The notes: a model not told the origin generated them from the sequence alone. DNA of 51,498 nucleotides from Paenibacillus koleovorans NBRC 103111 (GCF_004000845.1 NZ_BIMA01000047.1:1-51498), one strand, 5' to 3'; numbered from the stretch's first letter, positions 40,797-50,317 are shown. Made by a program: numbers and translations.

Positions 40797-42623
40797 CTAC
40801 GATAAGGTGTCGGATCTTCCGCTCTTCGATGAAGCTTCCAGCGAGCCCGCCTGCAGCCGCAGCCTGATGGCCGTCCCGCAGCCGAGCTTGCTGCGGATTT
40901 TCACGCCGAACCCCGGTCCGTAAACCAGCTTCAGCCGCTCTTGCACATTTCGCAGCCCGTAGCCGGGGCCTTCGGCCAGCAGCAGTGTGGCGGCGACCTC
41001 CTTGCTCATGCCAACGCCGTCGTCGAATATGACAAACTCGACCGCTTCTCCCAACAGCCGCCCGCGCAGGGTAATCGTACCTGCCTTGCCAGGACGTTTG
41101 TTGATCCCGTGCACGATGGCATTTTCGACGATCGGCTGAAGAATCAGCTTCGGGATGGCGACCGGGTTCAACTCGGAGTCGACACGCGTCTCGAAGCGGA
41201 GGGCTCCGCTGAAACGAATATTTTGAATTTCCATGTAGGCGCGGACGTGCTCCAGCTCCTTCTCCACAGTGATCGTTTCCTGGCCGCGGTTCAGGCTGAT
41301 GCGGAAAAACTTCGATAAATTCGTCACCACGTTGGCGATGTCAGGCGCTTTGGACGCCAGAGCCATCCATTTGACGGTATCCAGCGTGTTATACAAGAAG
41401 TGCGAGTTGATCCGCCCTTCCAGCACCTTCATTTCTTCCCGCTGCTTGTTGATCGTAATCGTATACACTTCGTCGATCAAATTTTTGATTTGCACGGACA
41501 TCTTATTGAACCGCCGCTGAAGCAGCGATATTTCGTCGTAGCCGGTAATCTCCACTACTTCGCCGAACTTCCCTTGCTCGATGCCCATCATCTTGTCGCC
41601 CAGGATGCGAATTCGTTTTGTAAACATGCGCGACAACAAGACGGACAACGCCAACACGATCACGACGACCGAGACGGACAGCAGCAAAATGTACCAGCCG
41701 ATCGACTTGCTCTGGCTCGTGATGTTCACGGCCGGCACGAGCCCCGCAAGCCGCCAGTCGGAATTGCCGACCGGCTGGGTGAGCAGCAGGTAGCTGCTTC
41801 CGCCGAACCGAACGGTGCGGTAGCCCTGCCCGTCGGCCGGGGTTTCCCGCAGCATCCGACTCAGCTCATCCTCATTCGTCTTCAGTTGCTCCGGCATCTG
41901 CGTATAGGACGAGACAAGCGAGTTGCCTTTGTACAGCATCGCGCGGTAGGGCAAGGCCAGATTCATGTCCTTGAGGACGCCCGCCAGCGTCTCTTCGTTC
42001 ACGTCGATCGCAATGACGCCCAGCGTCTGGCTGACAGCTTCAAAATCCTTCATGAGCCGGTACAGCGAGACGACCGACTTCTGCACGTTGCCTAGATAGC
42101 TGGTCAAGCCAAGCGGACGCCATTCCATCACATTCGGCTTCGCCATCAGCTCCTTGTCGAGATTGGCCGATTCTTCCGCGCTGATCGGGAAAATGTTGAA
42201 GTTCTCCGTCGTATAAAGCGGGTTGTTCGGCACGAGCAGTCGGATGCGGAAGATGTTGCGGCTTTTCTCCAGATTGCGGATGATCTCGATAATCGCCTTG
42301 TAATCGCCGATCACGTCGCCGATGGTCAGCTCCTGCCGACTGGCTCGGCGTAAAATGCTCTGCAGCTGCACATTCGTGTAAATGATGTCGGAAATGTTCT
42401 CGACCTCGGTCAGCCGATACGAAATGTTGATCGCCGTCTGGCGCAGCGCTTCCAGATACGCGCGGCTCGTCTGCTCCTCGATGATGGAGGACGATTTGCG
42501 GTAAGAGAAAAAGCCGATGATCACCGACGGAATAAGCAAAATGACGATGAAGGCGATCAGCATTTTGCTGCGCAGCTTGAGCCTGGCGTCGAAGCGGACG
42601 AGCAGCCGGAGTAGCCTCATCAT
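40797..42623 (-). CDS. YesM-family sensor histidine kinase 3
   Basis: A 608-residue membrane kinase with helices at about 20-42 and 308-332 around an extracellular sensor domain. A HAMP linker and the phosphoacceptor motif RINSHFLYNTLD (His408) follow; the usual Pro before the His is Ser here. The ATPase domain has NAIVHG, IFDDGVGM and GPGYGLRNVQERL. Its ATG overlaps the TGA of the response-regulator gene (ATGA), indicating tight coupling. It probably controls importer 3. Confidence 0.88.
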   Translation of the reverse strand: MMRLLRLLVRFDARLKLRSKMLIAFIVILLIPSVIIGFFSYRKSSSIIEEQTSRAYLEALRQTAINISYRLTEVENISDIIYTNVQLQSILRRASRQELTIGDVIGDYKAIIEIIRNLEKSRNIFRIRLLVPNNPLYTTENFNIFPISAEESANLDKELMAKPNVMEWRPLGLTSYLGNVQKSVVSLYRLMKDFEAVSQTLGVIAIDVNEETLAGVLKDMNLALPYRAMLYKGNSLVSSYTQMPEQLKTNEDELSRMLRETPADGQGYRTVRFGGSSYLLLTQPVGNSDWRLAGLVPAVNITSQSKSIGWYILLLSVSVVVIVLALSVLLSRMFTKRIRILGDKMMGIEQGKFGEVVEITGYDEISLLQRRFNKMSVQIKNLIDEVYTITINKQREEMKVLEGRINSHFLYNTLDTVKWMALASKAPDIANVVTNLSKFFRISLNRGQETITVEKELEHVRAYMEIQNIRFSGALRFETRVDSELNPVAIPKLILQPIVENAIVHGINKRPGKAGTITLRGRLLGEAVEFVIFDDGVGMSKEVAATLLLAEGPGYGLRNVQERLKLVYGPGFGVKIRSKLGCGTAIRLRLQAGSLEASSKSGRSDTLS

Positions 42624-44185
42624 CTCGCCTTCTCTCGGTATTCGCTCGGGTTTATGCCGACTTCCCGTTTGAACAATTTTGTGAAATATTTGCCGTCTTT
42701 ATACCCGACCCGCTCCGCCAAATCGGCGATCAGGAGGCCCGGCTCCTCGCGCAGCAGCCGCTTAGCCTCTTCGAGCCGCAGCTGTGTTAAGGCGTCGTTC
42801 ACCGTCGCGCCGGTTTCCTTCTTGTACAAACCCGCCAAATAATTCGGCGACAAATGCACGTGCGCCGCCAATTGTGCGAGCGACAGCTCCTCGCGGAACG
42901 AGCGCTGCATGTATTCTTCCACCGCGAGCACGACTTTGCGCCGGTCGGGCTTGCTGTGGATGGCCGCAGCCAGCCCGTCGAGCGCTTCGGCCAGCAGCCG
43001 CTCGAGCTCGCGTTCGCTGTAAGCCATGCGTATACCGGCGAGCGTCTGCTCCCCGGCGGCCGCGCCAGCGACTTCGAGCAAGGCGCCGAAGCGGCGGGCG
43101 ACCTGCAGGAGCAGCATGCTGCCGAACGCCTGCAGGTACGGCAGCGCCGCATGCGGTCCCGCGCGGCGGACCGCGCCGGCGAAGCCGAGCAGCGCGTGCT
43201 GCAGCTCGGCTCGGTCACCGCGCTCCAGTGCGGCCAGGATGGCCGCCTCGCGATGAGCGATGTCCGCCAGCAGCGGCTCCTCCTGCTCGGCGCGGGCCGC
43301 TTCATAGACGGCAACGGCGGCAGCATCGCCGTCGTCCGCCTGTGCGCCTAGCAGCGCGAGTCGGGCTTGGCGGAACGAGTGGCGGATATCGGCGAGCCGC
43401 GCCACTGAGGCGCCGATGCCGATGCGCGCGGCATGGCCGGGCAGCAGCCGGCCGATGGCCACCGCCATTTCGTGCGGCTCGGCAGCCATGATGGCGCCGT
43501 GGGCGCCCCCGCCGGCATCAAACAACAGCAACGGCAGTTCACCGTCCTGCGCGGGCGTCGATGCCGGTGCCGGGAAGTCGCCATCGGTTTCGATGTACGC
43601 GGCGCTGTAAACGGACTCGGCTTCCGTTTCCGTGAGCGCGTCAAGCACCGTATCGTCATCGCCAAGCACTTCGCGGTAAGCCGTGAGCGCCGTGTCGTCC
43701 AGCTCGCGATCCATCAGCTCCTGCAGGAACCGCTCGCGCACGAGCTGTCGCGACGCGCCGACATGCCGCTCCAGGCTGCTCAGCCGCTCGCTGCGCGCCC
43801 GTTCCTCGCCGCAGTCCTGCAGCACTTTGCGCAGCACGTCCTCGAGCTCCTCGGTGTGGAACGGCTTCAGCAAATAATCGACTACCTGCAGCTTGAGCGC
43901 CGACTTGATATATTCCACATCTTCATGACCGCTGATCATGACGACGCGGATCGTCTTGTCCGGAATGTCGGTGCGCAGACGGCGGACGAATTCGATGCCG
44001 TCCATCTCGGCCATGACGACGTCAGTCAGGATGATGTCGGGTCGCAGCGCCACCGCCATGTCCAGCCCCATCCTCCCGTCGGCTGCGTCGCCAATCAGCT
44101 CGATGCCGTAGGCCGACCAATCGAGACAGCCTTTCATGCCTTCACGGATCAGCTCTTCGTCCTCGACGATCATCAACGTATACAT
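42620..44185 (-). CDS. YesN-family response regulator 3
   Basis: A 521-residue regulator. The receiver domain has VEDEELIREG and phosphoacceptor Asp55 in IILTDVVMAE; the conserved Lys lies in LLKPFHTEEL. The C-terminal AraC domain has AHVHLSPNYLAGLYKKETGATVNDAL and LAERVGYKDGKYFTKLFKREVGINPSEYRE. AAGGAGGG upstream fixes ATG 44185, 23 codons inside the longer open frame. The middle region (about 130-420) is strongly Ala/Arg-rich and much higher in GC than the flanking genes. Confidence 0.88.
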   Translation of the reverse strand: MYTLMIVEDEELIREGMKGCLDWSAYGIELIGDAADGRMGLDMAVALRPDIILTDVVMAEMDGIEFVRRLRTDIPDKTIRVVMISGHEDVEYIKSALKLQVVDYLLKPFHTEELEDVLRKVLQDCGEERARSERLSSLERHVGASRQLVRERFLQELMDRELDDTALTAYREVLGDDDTVLDALTETEAESVYSAAYIETDGDFPAPASTPAQDGELPLLLFDAGGGAHGAIMAAEPHEMAVAIGRLLPGHAARIGIGASVARLADIRHSFRQARLALLGAQADDGDAAAVAVYEAARAEQEEPLLADIAHREAAILAALERGDRAELQHALLGFAGAVRRAGPHAALPYLQAFGSMLLLQVARRFGALLEVAGAAAGEQTLAGIRMAYSERELERLLAEALDGLAAAIHSKPDRRKVVLAVEEYMQRSFREELSLAQLAAHVHLSPNYLAGLYKKETGATVNDALTQLRLEEAKRLLREEPGLLIADLAERVGYKDGKYFTKLFKREVGINPSEYREKAR

Positions 44186-44226
44186 CGTGCTACCCTCCTT
44201 ATTGGCTTGGTATCTATTCGACAATC

Positions 44227-44240
44227 GGTAACCGCTTTCA
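44227..44240 (-). promoter_or_regulatory. cre-like site upstream of regulator 3
   Basis: GGTAACCGCTTTCA differs from the cre consensus at one fixed position (G for T at the first base). It lies 42 bp upstream of the response-regulator start, so CcpA might also restrain the regulator. Confidence 0.35.
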
Positions 44241-44318
44241 TTTGTTTGGCTCACTCATTTTCCTGGCGTACTGTGTATGATAGTCCCTTCCACGACATCC
44301 GTCAATCGCGTAAACCTG

Positions 44319-44365
44319 GCAAAGCATAACTGCCTCCCCGGCGAGTGGCCGGAGAGGCTTAGCGT
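44319..44365 (-). terminator. Hairpin after the PhyH-family gene
   Basis: On the minus strand GCCTCTCCGGC pairs with GCCGGGGAGGC (one U-G pair) around CACTC. There is only a weak T-rich tail. It lies just after the stop at 44368. Confidence 0.5.
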
Positions 44366-44367
44366 CT

Positions 44368-45138
44368 TTACATGAAGTAATACTTCGACAAGTCCCGTCC
44401 CTTCAGCGCGTACCGCTGGTAATGCTGGTAGTGCGCCTTGTACAGCTGTCCGTTTTTCGCGGGCGAGTAGGTCAAGTACATTTGCTTGCGGCTGACGTTC
44501 GCCGTGTTGGCTCCGCTCTGATGCGGCGTGAAGGAGTGGAACAGGATGATGTCGCCGGGATTCGTCTCGACGAGCTCGCCGGTGGCCGGATCGATCTCGG
44601 CAATTTCTTCGGCGTTCATGTTTCGCAGCGAGCCCGGCTCGGAGCGCAAGCGGTCGTGGTAGCCCGGGAACAGCTCCAGCCCGCTGTTCTCCTTGGTTGC
44701 GCCATCGATCGCCACCATCACCGAGATCAGGCCTTCCATCGGGAACACTTGCCAGTAGGCGGCGTCTTGGTGCATTGTGTACCCGTTCGTGCCCGGCAGC
44801 TTGAAGATCAGCTTGTCTTTGAACAGCAGCGGCTCGTCCATATAAATATCGCGAAGCGGAGCCAGGATGCGTTCATCTTGCACCAACGAGTTGAACATCG
44901 GCGATATGTCATGCACCGGATCGAGCTTCTCGATCTTCACCACGTCGTTCGGGTAATTCCGGTATGCGACACGGGCATTGAACGAATCGGTATACGGACT
45001 AGGCGTCAGCAGCCGTTCGCATTCCAGCTGCATTACCTTCGCTTCCGCCTCGCTGAACACATTGCGTAGAACTAGATATCCGTCTTTGTAATAGGAGTCG
45101 ATTTGCTCGTTCGTGAGAATATTCAAGGCCTGTTTCAT
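44368..45138 (-). CDS. Phytanoyl-CoA dioxygenase (PhyH) family protein
   Basis: A 256-residue double-stranded beta-helix protein. It starts with NEQIDSYYKDGYLVLRNVFS, typical of the family. The iron ligands are MHQDAAYW (HxD) and FTPHQSGANTANVSRKQMYLTY, where the distal His and the 2-oxoglutarate-binding Arg/Ser lie. All metal and cosubstrate residues are present, so it should be an active Fe(II)/2-oxoglutarate-dependent oxygenase. It is divergent from an AraC regulator and sits among glycan-use genes; the substrate is unknown. GGAGGCGCAG precedes the ATG. Confidence 0.82.
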   Translation of the reverse strand: MKQALNILTNEQIDSYYKDGYLVLRNVFSEAEAKVMQLECERLLTPSPYTDSFNARVAYRNYPNDVVKIEKLDPVHDISPMFNSLVQDERILAPLRDIYMDEPLLFKDKLIFKLPGTNGYTMHQDAAYWQVFPMEGLISVMVAIDGATKENSGLELFPGYHDRLRSEPGSLRNMNAEEIAEIDPATGELVETNPGDIILFHSFTPHQSGANTANVSRKQMYLTYSPAKNGQLYKAHYQHYQRYALKGRDLSKYYFM

Positions 45139-45286
45139 TTGGGCTGCGCCTCCATTAGGTTTTTGCCGGATGATTCGGCTGATACCTTTATCCTAAGGCA
45201 GCCCCTTCCCAAACTCCATGCCGTGATTTATACTATTTCATATCTTTTTTTGCTTGTTCTGAATAGGGAAGGAGTGAACCGATCGG

Positions 45287-46141
45287 ATGGGAGCGAGGGT
45301 AAAACGATATACGTGCAGCGGGCCGCGCGACAAATTTTCGCTTGAGGCGGATGTGTACGAGGGGTGGGTCATTTTAGCGGCGCAGACAGGGTCGTTCCTC
45401 TTTAAGATGATGGACGCGGCGGGTGATGCGGCGGCTGCGAACGAGGCTGAAGCGAATGGAGACGCAGCCGAAATGGATCGCTGGGAGCGCCAAGGCGAAG
45501 CCGGTTTCGGCGAGCTGCTGCTATGTCCGCCTGGAACAACGCTGTGGCGGCAGGCGCTGGAGCCGATGTCGTTCGTGTTCGTCGAATACGTCTCCGAGGA
45601 TAATGAGCTTTTCGGCGGCATTCCCCCTCGCGGCGGCAAAATACGAATCCGCGACATGCAGCGGCTCACTTCGTCGTTCGGTTATATGAACGAGCTTCAT
45701 GACCGAAATGACGGCGCCAAGCCGGATGCGGACGTGGCCCATCTGTTCGCCGATCTGCTGTTCCTCATCACCCACGAGCGCAGCACCGCAGAGCGCCTGA
45801 GGGAACGGCGAGCCGCCGAGCCGCTGATGCACCATGCGGCCGCCTATATCGAGCAGCACGCCTGCAGCCCTGAGTTCGCGCTCGGCGCACTGGCGGACAA
45901 GCTCGGCATTGCCGGCCCGCAGCTGACGCGGCGCTTCCAAGCCGCCTACGGCAAGGCTCCTGTCGCTTATGTCACCGAAGTGCGGCTCGCGCGAGCCCGG
46001 CGCCTTCTGGTCGAAACCGACGATACGCTCGATTCGATCGCCGAACAGTGCGGCTACCCGAACGGCTTTTACCTCAGCCGCATGTTCTCTCGCGCTATGC
46101 GCCTCCGCCCGTCCGCGTACCGCAAAATGTATCGAATTTAG
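45287..46141 (+). CDS. AraC-family transcriptional regulator
   Basis: A 284-residue regulator with a cupin-like N-terminal half (GWVILAAQTGSFLFKM; FGELLLCPPGTTLWRQALEPMSFVFVEY), interrupted near residues 45-70 by an Ala/Glu-rich insert. The C-terminal AraC domain reads FALGALADKLGIAGPQLTRRFQAAYGKAP and LDSIAEQCGYPNGFYLSRMFSRAMRLRPSAYRK. It lies between the divergent PhyH gene and the co-oriented toroid gene at 46300, either of which could be its target. AAGGAGTG lies well upstream of ATG 45287. Confidence 0.82.
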   Translation: MGARVKRYTCSGPRDKFSLEADVYEGWVILAAQTGSFLFKMMDAAGDAAAANEAEANGDAAEMDRWERQGEAGFGELLLCPPGTTLWRQALEPMSFVFVEYVSEDNELFGGIPPRGGKIRIRDMQRLTSSFGYMNELHDRNDGAKPDADVAHLFADLLFLITHERSTAERLRERRAAEPLMHHAAAYIEQHACSPEFALGALADKLGIAGPQLTRRFQAAYGKAPVAYVTEVRLARARRLLVETDDTLDSIAEQCGYPNGFYLSRMFSRAMRLRPSAYRKMYRI

Positions 46142-46299
46142 CGCCAATAACCACTGGACCGTGTGTAGCTCGCCGAATTAGCCCCCTTTTAAACACATCA
46201 ACACGTATTTACGGCAAAAAAGGCCATAGTCTTCCCATCCCTTCCATATGCGTCAACCCGTTCAGTCTGTACGATGAAACATATAAGGGAGGGATCCGC

Positions 46300-48843
46300 A
46301 TGACATCGATTCCATTCACTAAAGCGGAGCAGGTATGGCCCATTCGCCCGGTTCAATGGGACGCTATCCGGAAGGCCGAGCTGTCGAACCGCTATTTGAA
46401 CATGCTGCTGCGATGGGTACCGTATGCCGACTCGACATTCGAGGAATGGCCGGGGCGCCCGAACTGCGGACATTTCTTCGGCGGATGTCACGGGTACGGT
46501 ACGGATACTTCTTGCCCGGCTGCGCTGTACGCCGTATTGGCAAAGATCGGCGAGTTCGATGAGGAAACGACCGGGATCTCCAGGAAACGGTTGAAGACCC
46601 GCGCAATTCAGGGGATTCGGTACCTCGGTTTCACGCACGGCTCCGGTCCGGAGGACTGCGTCCGGCCGCTCAGCCACAATCCGGCGAACAGCGGTCTCAA
46701 GTGGGGACGCCCGGACGAAGATTGCTTCCGCGCGACGCAGACCGGCAACAGTATTGCTGCGCTTGGCATAGCGGCTCAGTTCCTATGGGATGATCTCGGC
46801 GATGAAGAGAAGCTGATGGTGCAGACGATCGTGGCTTCGTACGCGGACCGATGGTGCGAGGTCCGTCCGAGAAGCGGGGTGTACAACGATACCCAGGAGG
46901 AGGAGAACGCTTGGACGGCCAACGGCATTAGCGTCGCGATGAATTTGTTCCCGGACCATCCGAATGCGGAGAAGTGGAAAACGGGATTCATCCGTTGGGC
47001 GCTTAACTCCGTAGTGTCCTACAAGGATTGCTATATCCAGGAGAAGGTGCTTCCGGCTAAGACGCGTCGAACCTCATCTGTGGAGATTCCTCCCTTCATC
47101 AATGTCACGCTCCACGCCGATTACACGACTGAGAATCACGGCTTCGTGCACCCGGACTACCTGAAGGCCGGGATCAACCTGCGCGCGAGCCATCTGGTGC
47201 AAGCCTGGATCGGCGGCGCGGAGGCGCTGTCCTGCGCGTTGTACAACAATGAGGAAATCTACGAGCAGGTTATTCTGAAGTGCATTCAGGCCGACGGCTT
47301 CGGCATTCCTGTGCAAGGCCAGGATTGGTACTACAATAAGCAGCATGAATCGCTCTTCACGCACGCGGTTATGAACGTGGTGCATGAGCATCCGGATGCG
47401 GCGCTGATCGAGCGGGATGTTCTGAGCCGGATGGAGAAGGTACAGCTTAGCCATTCTAGCGGGTGTCTCGTCGAGGAGAACTCCGAGGACTATTGGCTTA
47501 CCCCGTTCCAGTCGCTTAAGCATGTCGAACCGCTCAACATGCTCAGCCTGCTGAAGAGCTTCCTGCTGCACAGCTTTGGCGGCGACGGCACCCCTCCCAG
47601 CGACCGGGAAGCGTTCCATCGAAGAATGGAAGGCGTGCATCATTATCCTTACGGGAGCTTCATTATTCATAAAACGAAAAGGGCGTTCTCGGCGTTCAAC
47701 TGGCGCAGCAATGTACTGGCGCTTACCCTTCCGGAATCCGGCATCTGGAGCCTTACGCCGATGTTGAACAACTACGTTGGAACGATCGAGTTCGAGACTT
47801 CGAACGGAGTGAAGGGGCTCACCAACGAAACCCGCGTCCGTCATGTCGAGCGCGACCATGTGCTCCCGCACGCTGACGGATTCGGAGTGTGCACGACGAT
47901 CCCGCGAGGCGACCGCGAGCTGCTGCAGCATGTGGCATTCGTGTCCCTGCCGGATGGGCGTACCGTCTATTTGGAACAGTTTCATGCGGTTAAGCCGTGC
48001 CGAATCAAGCATATGCACACCGGGATCTTAGGCGTTCGCAACGAACATTACAGGCAGCTGCCGGATGTGGCCAAAGGGTACCGGACAATGTATGGATCGG
48101 ACGGAACAGTCGCGACATTCGAGGGGATGTTCGGAGGCCGTCCGGATGAGCGATACGCGTTCGGGCCGGTCCCGTACCTCAACCTAGATCAGCAGATTGG
48201 GTTCCAGGTTTTCGGATCGGCCGGCATGCAATATTGGAACCGCCATGAGTTTCCGAAGTATACCGGGGTGGAGAACTCGATCGTGCTGAACGCCCGGGAG
48301 CAAGTAGTTATGGAGCCCGGCGCCAGCCTGCCTCCTCTCACGGTGTTCACACTGCCGAACCGCACGCTCGATGAGACCGCCCGGCATGCGTCAGAGACGG
48401 TGCAATTGGATTGTTCGGACCCTCAGGCGACGGTGTTCGAGTCGCAGGGCTGCCTCGTCTACGCCTTCTTCGGCGACTTGGATCGGACAGTTACGGCAGC
48501 CAGGCCGCTAACCTTGGGGCACGGCGACCGGCTAGCCGTCTATGAAGGGAACAATCGGATCGTGCCGGAAGCCTGGATGTGGAGCGGCCGGCTAGGCGCG
48601 TTCAGCAGCGGGTATCTGACGAAGACATGCTCGATCACCGTTCAATTGACAGGAGGGCTGCCCGCTAACGAGGCGTCTCCTCCAGCATGGTCGCTGGACG
48701 TTGCCGTCCTGGCGGATCGCATCCTGCTCACCAACGGCTCGCCGAAGCGACTCCTTGTGCAGCTGTTCATCCAAGGCGAGTCGGAGTCGCATCAATCGGT
48801 GGAACTCGGCCCGCAATCGTTCGCCACGGTTCCTAGAGGATAA
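46300..48843 (+). CDS. Large toroid + beta-sandwich protein, polysaccharide-lyase-like
   Basis: An 847-residue protein with no signal peptide. The first ~450 residues are helical and rich in Trp/Tyr/His (LLRWVPYADSTFEEWPGRPNCGHF; ENAWTANGISVAMNL; NVTLHADYTTENHGFVHPDY), the style of (alpha/alpha) toroids such as heparinase II/III and PL8-like lyases. The rest is beta-rich (SFIIHKTKRAFSAFNWRSNVLALTLPESG). ATG 46300, preceded by AAGGGAGGG, is chosen; the open frame extends 84 codons upstream through the AraC gene's end without homology. It may be a cytoplasmic oligosaccharide lyase. The exact family was not recognised. Confidence 0.6.
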   Translation: MTSIPFTKAEQVWPIRPVQWDAIRKAELSNRYLNMLLRWVPYADSTFEEWPGRPNCGHFFGGCHGYGTDTSCPAALYAVLAKIGEFDEETTGISRKRLKTRAIQGIRYLGFTHGSGPEDCVRPLSHNPANSGLKWGRPDEDCFRATQTGNSIAALGIAAQFLWDDLGDEEKLMVQTIVASYADRWCEVRPRSGVYNDTQEEENAWTANGISVAMNLFPDHPNAEKWKTGFIRWALNSVVSYKDCYIQEKVLPAKTRRTSSVEIPPFINVTLHADYTTENHGFVHPDYLKAGINLRASHLVQAWIGGAEALSCALYNNEEIYEQVILKCIQADGFGIPVQGQDWYYNKQHESLFTHAVMNVVHEHPDAALIERDVLSRMEKVQLSHSSGCLVEENSEDYWLTPFQSLKHVEPLNMLSLLKSFLLHSFGGDGTPPSDREAFHRRMEGVHHYPYGSFIIHKTKRAFSAFNWRSNVLALTLPESGIWSLTPMLNNYVGTIEFETSNGVKGLTNETRVRHVERDHVLPHADGFGVCTTIPRGDRELLQHVAFVSLPDGRTVYLEQFHAVKPCRIKHMHTGILGVRNEHYRQLPDVAKGYRTMYGSDGTVATFEGMFGGRPDERYAFGPVPYLNLDQQIGFQVFGSAGMQYWNRHEFPKYTGVENSIVLNAREQVVMEPGASLPPLTVFTLPNRTLDETARHASETVQLDCSDPQATVFESQGCLVYAFFGDLDRTVTAARPLTLGHGDRLAVYEGNNRIVPEAWMWSGRLGAFSSGYLTKTCSITVQLTGGLPANEASPPAWSLDVAVLADRILLTNGSPKRLLVQLFIQGESESHQSVELGPQSFATVPRG

Positions 48844-48848
48844 TAGAT

Positions 48849-48893
48849 ACGCATTGTACCCCATCCTCAGAGGTTCGGGCACAATGCGTTTTT
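48849..48893 (+). terminator. Terminator of the toroid gene
   Basis: ACGCATTGT and ACAATGCGT form a perfect 9-bp stem with a 23-nt loop, followed by TTTTT. It lies 6 bp after the stop. Confidence 0.75.
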
Positions 48894-49010
48894 GCATTTC
48901 CAGACTTTCGAAAAGTAGATTAAGATGGGACTAGAAGGGAAATATCATAGAATAGGGTTCATGTTGAAGCTGCGGATATTTGTTGGTGATGAATGAGGGA
49001 GGACTCAGTT

Positions 49011-49113
49011 TTGAATAGCCTAGAAAAAGGTGAGTACGGGGTTAAAAGAGTTTGATCAGGCGATCGACCATCTTCGGCTAGGCGACAATGTGGTGTGGCA
49101 GGTGGACTCGGTA
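49011..49113 (+). pseudogene. Truncated, frameshifted 5' end of a PEP/pyruvate-binding-type gene
   Basis: TTG at 49011 follows GGGAGG by 8 nt and reads MNSLEKGEYGVK, then hits a stop. One base too many in the A-run 49044-49047 separates this from the next frame, which reads EFDQAIDHLRLGDNVVWQVDSV. LRLGDNVVWQVDSV resembles the start of Paenibacillus proteins with a PEP/pyruvate-binding domain (recalled from memory). Similarity ends near 49113, where sequence next to the transposase fragment begins. Confidence 0.5.
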
Positions 49114-49858
49114 TTGGGATCGAATCGGCGTTTCCATCTGAGCAAGAGGATAGTATAATGCTCGCAATATGTTGAGACACGGGAGGGCGAAAAAATCGAG
49201 CAGTTGCTGCCAGTCTTCCTGGCTGAGCGTTTGTCGCAGCTTTCGGATAAACGTGTAGTTCCACGTTTTGTCCGAAGTATTCCCGTTCTCCACACTGGCG
49301 AGTACCGGGATGCGCTCCGGCGAAACGGCAAGTCCGAGCATGATCGGCTTGAGATCGGGGCGATGATCCTTGCTGTGTCCATGCACGATGTGCAGGTCGG
49401 CCTCTCCTTCGTAGGCGCCATACAGACTCACCGATGTCGTGTCGTTATGCAGCGCCCCAATCGGCAGACCGAGCTTGCGCATCGCACGAATGGCAAGAGC
49501 GGAGTAGACCTTCCACGGCGTGGCTTCGTGAAGCTTGTCGAGTGCGTGGGCGAGTGCATCGTCGTTCAAATCGTCGGCGATTACACCGGCCCCAAACAGG
49601 AGCTCCACATCTTGGTCACGGTAAAATCGCTCGACGTGAAAGAAGGGATCCTTGCCGCCGAGCACGTTGAGGATTAGGGCTTTGATTCGTGCGCCGGGCG
49701 ATAGTTTGCAACGTTTCGGGTCCCACGCCAGCAACTCATTCAGAGTCTGCTCCAATTCATGTTCCCATAACGCACAAAACCCGCCATTGGGCGGTAAATT
49801 ATCGGTACAGGTCCTTGTTACTGGGCATATGAATACCTCTGACCAGTTATTCATTTCT
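49078..49858 (-). pseudogene. Truncated IS1634-type transposase
   Basis: The minus-strand frame contains RIKALILNVLGGKDPFFHVER, ALDKLHEATPWKVYSALAI, LHNDTTSVSLYGAY with the first catalytic Asp, and KPIMLGLAVSPERIPVLASV, all features of IS1634/DUF4277 transposases. Family similarity stops after RQTLSQEDWQQLL (near 49197), before the second catalytic Asp (the usual ADSA motif); the rest of the frame is unrelated. About half of a normal ~550-residue transposase is missing, so it is inactive. The N-terminus is also unclear. No inverted terminal repeats were identified. Confidence 0.7.
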
Positions 49859-49984
49859 TTACATAAAATAATCGTAATACCATAACCCCATAAAGAAAAT
49901 GAATCCCAGAAACGAAATAAGTCCAAACGCCGTCAGAATGACAATCACCGGAGACCATAAAGCAATTTTAGCTATCCTCTTCAT
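49859..49984 (-). CDS. Small single-membrane-helix protein (41 aa)
   Basis: A 41-codon gene with GGAGGAGC 3 nt before ATG 49984. It encodes a basic start (MKRIAKIALW), a long hydrophobic helix (VIVILTAFGLISFLGFIFFM) and a short tail LWYYDYFM. It is too short for usual gene callers and out of frame with the transposase remnant that starts within it. The composition and strong ribosome site support a real membrane microprotein of unknown role. Confidence 0.5.
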   Translation of the reverse strand: MKRIAKIALWSPVIVILTAFGLISFLGFIFFMGLWYYDYFM

Positions 49985-50041
49985 ATGCTCCTCCTTCATG
50001 TTGTTACACTAGAGTAAAATCTGTCATGTTGCAGATTCCAA

Positions 50042-50317
50042 CTAATGTCCCATCTGTCTCTTTCTCAAAAGAAAGGCTAGCTCATACAACTCAGCCAAAT
50101 CGGGTCTTCCAGTATGAATAAAGTTTGTCTTTGCTTCCTCTACTGTCATTACTTCAACGGCTACAACCTTTTCTCCATCTTCCGGTATCAGAGGAGAGGA
50201 TATGATTTCAATATCGGCATACCCGACAACCCGATAGTATATCGGATGTGGTAGATGAGGTTTGTATGGCCTCTCCGAGTTTAGTGAGACCCAGTAGCTA
50301 GTGCGACTTACCCTCAA
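50042..50317 (-). pseudogene. Probable 3' fragment of a Nudix-type hydrolase gene
   Basis: The 91-codon frame has no convincing start (TTG without ribosome site). PYKPHLPHPIYYRVVGYADIEI and KVVAVEVMTVEEAKTNFIHTGRPDLAELY resemble the part of Nudix hydrolases after the Nudix box. The GX5EX7REUXEEXGU box itself is absent, so the 5' half is missing. The assignment is tentative. Confidence 0.4.

Noticed and set aside
42784-43491. Arg/Ala-rich open frames on the plus strand in the 43-kb region
   Set aside because: They are a by-product of high GC in response regulator 3; the minus-strand gene has clear receiver and AraC domains.
46048-46299. Starting the large toroid protein 84 codons earlier
   Set aside because: The extension overlaps the AraC gene's C-terminus, has no domain character, and AAGGGAGGG sits right before ATG 46300.
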